From the NCBI RefSeq assembly GCF_900537115.1, contig NZ_UNRG01000010.1, positions 62,001 to 126,000 on the forward strand: a stretch of DNA of 64,000 bases. The letters are read 5' to 3'. The notes under the pieces are model-generated. The model was not told the DNA's origin. It saw nothing but the letters and a program-made list of their open reading frames with translations, and made no database searches. Each line of letters begins with the position of its first letter. The first letter of the stretch is position 1. The translations under genes were made by a program, and so were the position numbers. Positions 60,994-64,000 of this stretch are shown in pieces. This DNA comes from Arthrobacter sp. Alg241-R88 (lineage in GTDB: Bacteria; Actinomycetota; Actinomycetes; Actinomycetales; Micrococcaceae).

Positions 60994-61626
60994 ATGAAGA
61001 ACCGCACTCCCCTGCTGGCCTCGCTGGCACTCTCGTCCCTGCTGCTCTCCGGCTGCGCAGCAGCGGCGGGGTCCGTGGGAGCGGTGCCCGCACCGCCGTC
61101 GGACGCTGCTTCCGCCGCCTCTTCCCCGTCCGCAGCCCACAGCCGCGGACATCACGACGGCGGCGCCGCCTCCCCCCGAGCCTCCACCGAGGGGCCCAGC
61201 GAAGCGGCAAAGATGGTGTGCGGTGTCCAGCCGATGGACAGGCTCACGTCAATCCTCGATCTGAAGCAGGACCCCCATACCGTGAACAGCTGGGCCGACA
61301 CCACGTTCACCTGCCTCTACCACCTGGACGAAGGCGCGCTGGAAATCTCCGTGAAAGAAGCCGCGGACCAGGCCACAGCACTGAACTACTTCGAGGCCAT
61401 GCAGGCACTCGCCGTGGACGCAACGCCCATCGAGGGCCTGGCGAACCTCGGGTTTCCGGCGTATGAAACCGAGGACGGTTCAGCGGTGTTCCAGAAGGAC
61501 AGCTTCGTGCTGCAGGTGGACGCCTCGGACCTGCCCGCCACCCTGGGACCGGACGCCATCACCCGGGGCGCCCTGGCCTACCAGCTGTCCACCACCATCC
61601 TGGCCTGCTGGGTGGAGCACCCCTAG
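60994..61626 (+). CDS. Secreted lipoprotein (DUF3558-like)
   Basis: A 210-residue lipoprotein: lipobox LLLSGCAA (Cys about 21), a Ser/Ala/His-rich linker to about 70, then a compact domain with four Cys (MVCGVQPMDRL, TFTCLYHLDEGALEISV, TILACWVEHP). The pattern resembles DUF3558 proteins of the actinobacterial envelope. Function unknown. Confidence 0.75.
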   Translation: MKNRTPLLASLALSSLLLSGCAAAAGSVGAVPAPPSDAASAASSPSAAHSRGHHDGGAASPRASTEGPSEAAKMVCGVQPMDRLTSILDLKQDPHTVNSWADTTFTCLYHLDEGALEISVKEAADQATALNYFEAMQALAVDATPIEGLANLGFPAYETEDGSAVFQKDSFVLQVDASDLPATLGPDAITRGALAYQLSTTILACWVEHP

Positions 61627-61646
61627 GACGAATCAGCTGGAACGGA

Positions 61647-62318
61647 TCAGCTGGCGCGGCGGCGGGCTGCCGGTTTCCGGCCGTCCTGCTGGATTGCCCG
61701 TACAGCGTCGGTGAGATAGCCCCGCGTCTCCTCCGAGTTGGCCAGTTGCACCAGTTCGGCGGCCACCACGACCAGCTTTACATTGCGATGGCTGCTGGTG
61801 CTGACCAGCATCTGGAAGGCATCCTCCGAACCCATTCCCAGCTGGCCCATCAGGATCCCCCTGGCCTGGTCAATGACACTGCGCGTGGACGTGGCACCGG
61901 CCACCGCGTCCCGGGCTGTCTGTTCCGTTTCACGCTGGAGCGTGGAGGTCAGGTCCACCATGACGCCCTCGATGGAGGTGACTTCCCCCTCCGCGTTCAT
62001 AATCGCGTCGCCGGACGTGAGCACCCGCCGGGTACGCCCCCGGGCGTCGATGATCCGGTGGTACATACAAAAATAACCGCCGGTCCTGCAGACCTGCGCC
62101 ACGATCTCCTCGCACCGCGGCCTGTCCTCCGGATGCTTGTGCGAATACAGCAGCTCCAACGTGGGGACCACATCGCCGCGCTCATAACCGTGCAGTTCGA
62201 ACATCCCGTCCGACCACACAATCTTCCAGCCGTCCAGCTCCACGTGGAATGTGCCCGCCACGCATTGGTTGTCGCCCAATGCGCTCGAATACGTGTAGGG
62301 GCCGCTGAGTTCAGCCAC
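61647..62318 (-). CDS. PAS-ANTAR regulator
   Basis: A 223-residue protein: a PAS domain (about 20-120; WKIVWSDGMFELHGYERGD, FCMYHRIIDARGRTRRVLTSGD) followed by an ANTAR domain (about 145-205; RSVIDQARGILMGQLGMGSEDAF). It probably regulates by RNA antitermination after a redox, light or ligand signal. Start chosen is GTG 62318 with GGAGG five bases ahead; ATG 62380 and GTG 62324 are in-frame alternatives. Confidence 0.88.
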   Translation of the reverse strand: MAELSGPYTYSSALGDNQCVAGTFHVELDGWKIVWSDGMFELHGYERGDVVPTLELLYSHKHPEDRPRCEEIVAQVCRTGGYFCMYHRIIDARGRTRRVLTSGDAIMNAEGEVTSIEGVMVDLTSTLQRETEQTARDAVAGATSTRSVIDQARGILMGQLGMGSEDAFQMLVSTSSHRNVKLVVVAAELVQLANSEETRGYLTDAVRAIQQDGRKPAARRRAS

Positions 62319-62468
62319 AGCCACCTCCGGTCCTTCTTTCCGTCCGCCCGCCAGGACGTCCCGGCGTCGTTGCCAAGTCATCCAAGTATGTCCGGAAACT
62401 TGCACCGGCGACAGAGCAGGCAGACCCTTCCACGGCTGAACCCCAAGGCAATGGTTAACCTACACCTC

Positions 62469-62497
62469 TTGACCCAGATACCCCCCTGGGGTATATT
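62469..62497 (+). promoter_or_regulatory. CsoR-type operator in the copper ATPase promoter
   Basis: TTGACC (62469-62474) and TATATT (62492-62497) are a -35/-10 pair with 17-bp spacing. Between and over them lies ATACCCC-CCT-GGGGTAT (62478-62494), a perfect 7-bp dyad that matches the CsoR operator (TACCCC/GGGGTA). Copper release of CsoR would switch on the ATPase. Confidence 0.85.
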
Positions 62498-62604
62498 TCA
62501 GGTGTTGTCAGTGAAGTGGTATGTCCCGGCCGGTGCCCCGCACCGCCTTTCACAGCCGTTCAACCCCAGCACCCATCGATCCTTCATCAAGGAATGGAAC
62601 TGAC

Positions 62605-64000
62605 ATGCTTGACCATCAGCACCAGCACCACACGCACCATCACGACGCCGAGGGCCGGGCCGGCGGCACGCTCACGGAAGCGGGAGCTGCTGTGGCCCGG
62701 GCCGGCCACGGTCAACACGGCACCCGTACCGCTGCCCACAACTCCCAAGACGATGACCATGCCGTCCACACCCTTGGACAACACGCCGGGCACAGCACGG
62801 CCATGTTCAAAAACAGGTTCTGGCTCACGCTGGCACTGTCCGTTCCCGTGGTTTACTTCAGCCCGATGGTGGGCCACATCCTCGGTTACATGGCCCCAAT
62901 GTTCCCGGGTTCAACCTGGATCCCCCCTGTCCTCGGCACGGTGATCTTCCTCTACGGCGGCCAGCCCTTCCTGAAAGGCGGCCTGCAGGAGCTGAAGGAC
63001 CGCAGGCCCGGCATGATGCTCCTGATCGCCATGGCCATCAGCGTCGCGTTCGTTGCCTCCTGGGTCACCAGCCTTGGCCTCGGCGGTTTCGACCTGGACT
63101 TCTGGTGGGAACTGGCGCTGCTGGTTGCCATCATGCTGCTGGGGCACTGGATCGAGATGCGGGCGCTGGGTTCGGCGCAGGGTGCGCTGGATGCACTCGC
63201 CGCGCTGCTGCCGGATGAGGCGGAACGCATCACGGACAACGGAACGGAGACCGTGCCCGTCTCCGAACTCCAGCCCGCCGACCTTGTCCTGGTGCGCTCC
63301 GGCGCCCGGATGCCTGCCGATGGAACCGTGGTTGACGGGCAGGCTGAGTTCGATGAATCCATGATCACCGGCGAGTCCAAAACCGTGCTGCGGGGCGTTG
63401 GAGACACCGTGGTGGCAGGAACAGTCGCTACGGACAACAGCGTGCGGGTCCGGGTGGATGCGGTCGGTGATGACACCGCACTTGCCGGGATCCAGCGGCT
63501 GGTGGCTGAAGCCCAGGCATCCTCGTCGCGGGCCCAGGCGTTGGCTGACCGCGCGGCAGCCTTCCTGTTCTACTTCGCGGCGGGCGCCGGCATTATCACC
63601 TTCATCGTGTGGACACTCCTGGGCAGTGTCCCCGAAGCCGTGACCCGCACCGTCACCGTTCTGGTCATCGCCTGCCCGCACGCTTTGGGCCTGGCCATAC
63701 CCCTGGTCATCGCCCTCTCCACGGAGCAAGCTGCCCGCGCCGGCGTCCTGATCAAGAACCGGATGGCACTGGAGCGGATGCGCACTATTGATGTGGTCCT
63801 CTTCGACAAGACCGGCACCCTCACCACCGGCGAGCCCGAACTGAAGGACGTGGCCGCGGTAACCGGCGTGGAAACTGATGAGCTGCTGGCCCTGGCCGCG
63901 GCTGTCGAGTCCGACAGTGAACACCCTGTGGCCCGGGCCATCGTCCGCGCGGCCCGCGAGCGGAACCTTCCGCTGCCCGCCGTTGCCGGCTTCAGCTCGC
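62605..64000 (+). CDS. copB: CopB-type heavy-metal P-ATPase (partial, runs off the window)
   Basis: The first 465 residues of a P1B-type ATPase. His-rich N-terminus (HQHQHHTHHHD; AVHTLGQHAGHS), membrane helices, the actuator motif ITGESK, the membrane metal motif CPH (ACPHALGLA) that marks the CopB/P1B-3 subgroup, and the phosphorylation motif DKTGTLT. It exports Cu+ or Cu2+ from the cytosol. It is preceded by the CsoR-type promoter, 108 bases upstream. The 3' end is outside. Confidence 0.93.
   Translation, partial: MLDHQHQHHTHHHDAEGRAGGTLTEAGAAVARAGHGQHGTRTAAHNSQDDDHAVHTLGQHAGHSTAMFKNRFWLTLALSVPVVYFSPMVGHILGYMAPMFPGSTWIPPVLGTVIFLYGGQPFLKGGLQELKDRRPGMMLLIAMAISVAFVASWVTSLGLGGFDLDFWWELALLVAIMLLGHWIEMRALGSAQGALDALAALLPDEAERITDNGTETVPVSELQPADLVLVRSGARMPADGTVVDGQAEFDESMITGESKTVLRGVGDTVVAGTVATDNSVRVRVDAVGDDTALAGIQRLVAEAQASSSRAQALADRAAAFLFYFAAGAGIITFIVWTLLGSVPEAVTRTVTVLVIACPHALGLAIPLVIALSTEQAARAGVLIKNRMALERMRTIDVVLFDKTGTLTTGEPELKDVAAVTGVETDELLALAAAVESDSEHPVARAIVRAARERNLPLPAVAGFSS

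Overview
The window is high-GC DNA with short intergenic gaps, frequent GTG and TTG starts, and many ATGA or GTGA stop/start overlaps. Together with an aa3-type CtaC/CtaD pair, LGFP-repeat and Excalibur domains, ANTAR regulators and a fused ArsR/phosphatase, this points to an aerobic soil actinobacterium, most likely Arthrobacter or Pseudarthrobacter (Micrococcaceae). The genus is inferred from gene content and style. I saw no rRNA, tRNA, CRISPR array, transposase or prophage.

Layout. 0.2-2.4 kb: a secreted HNH-type nuclease with LGFP repeats. 2.7-7.7 kb: a leftward phenylacetyl-CoA epoxidase operon (paaA-B-C-D-E plus a PaaG-like isomerase) behind a promoter that overlaps a PaaR-like operator. 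8-11.3 kb: lipoproteins, a small membrane protein and a GH26-like glycosidase. 11.4-16.4 kb: a DinB-like protein, a collapsed MBL-hydrolase remnant, tandem SpoIIAA-like paralogues, a DUF2795 protein, and a coupled trio of small membrane protein, Ser/Thr kinase and coiled-coil lipoprotein. 16.5-23.4 kb: kdpDE followed directly by an APC-type (KimA-like) permease and a TrkH/KtrB-type K+ channel, with no kdpFABC. 23.5-27.1 kb: stress-type proteins, a flavoprotein and a GAF-ANTAR regulator. 27.1-31.4 kb: an ABC exporter and an ArsR-regulated CDF metal exporter. 31.5-37.6 kb: a small wHTH-like protein, a FetB-like permease, an anchored hydrolase, a cupin, a GH16 enzyme in less GC-rich DNA, and an arsenic module (ArsC, ArsR-phosphatase fusion, divergent aquaglyceroporin). 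37.6-41.2 kb: a GCS2-family ligase, an M20 peptidase carrying an in-frame repeat array, a Pro-rich protein and a Cys-rich four-helix protein. 41.3-48.0 kb: a tightly coupled cell-surface glycopolymer operon (cytidylyltransferase/SDR fusion, LicD/methyltransferase fusion, coiled coil, GH1-like enzyme, glycosyltransferase) and a metallophosphoesterase. 48.3-51.7 kb: small proteins and ctaC-ctaD. 51.9-57.8 kb: Mn-catalase, DUF2243, a formaldehyde-dehydrogenase-like ADH, an MBL hydrolase, a second GAF-ANTAR protein and a GlsB-like protein. 57.9-62.3 kb: NhaA, a CHRD-domain surface protein, a class-F-like sortase, a lipoprotein and a PAS-ANTAR protein. 62.5-64 kb: a CopB-type P-ATPase behind a textbook CsoR-type operator; it runs off the right edge.

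The most unusual items are: (1) the five-gene LicD/cytidylyltransferase/GH1/GT operon, including an unusual LicD-methyltransferase fusion; (2) a dispersed 32-bp-period repeat with core ACGCTCTCTCACTT, present upstream of paaA and inside the M20 peptidase gene, where three units add 32 codons; (3) a second dispersed element, a long inverted repeat, next to stop codons at 41.2 and 57.8 kb; (4) two paralogous 85-93 aa proteins resembling a free-standing primase-C-terminal winged helix; (5) kdpDE wired to low-affinity-type K+ transporters, with a two-copy TTAAGA direct repeat between them.
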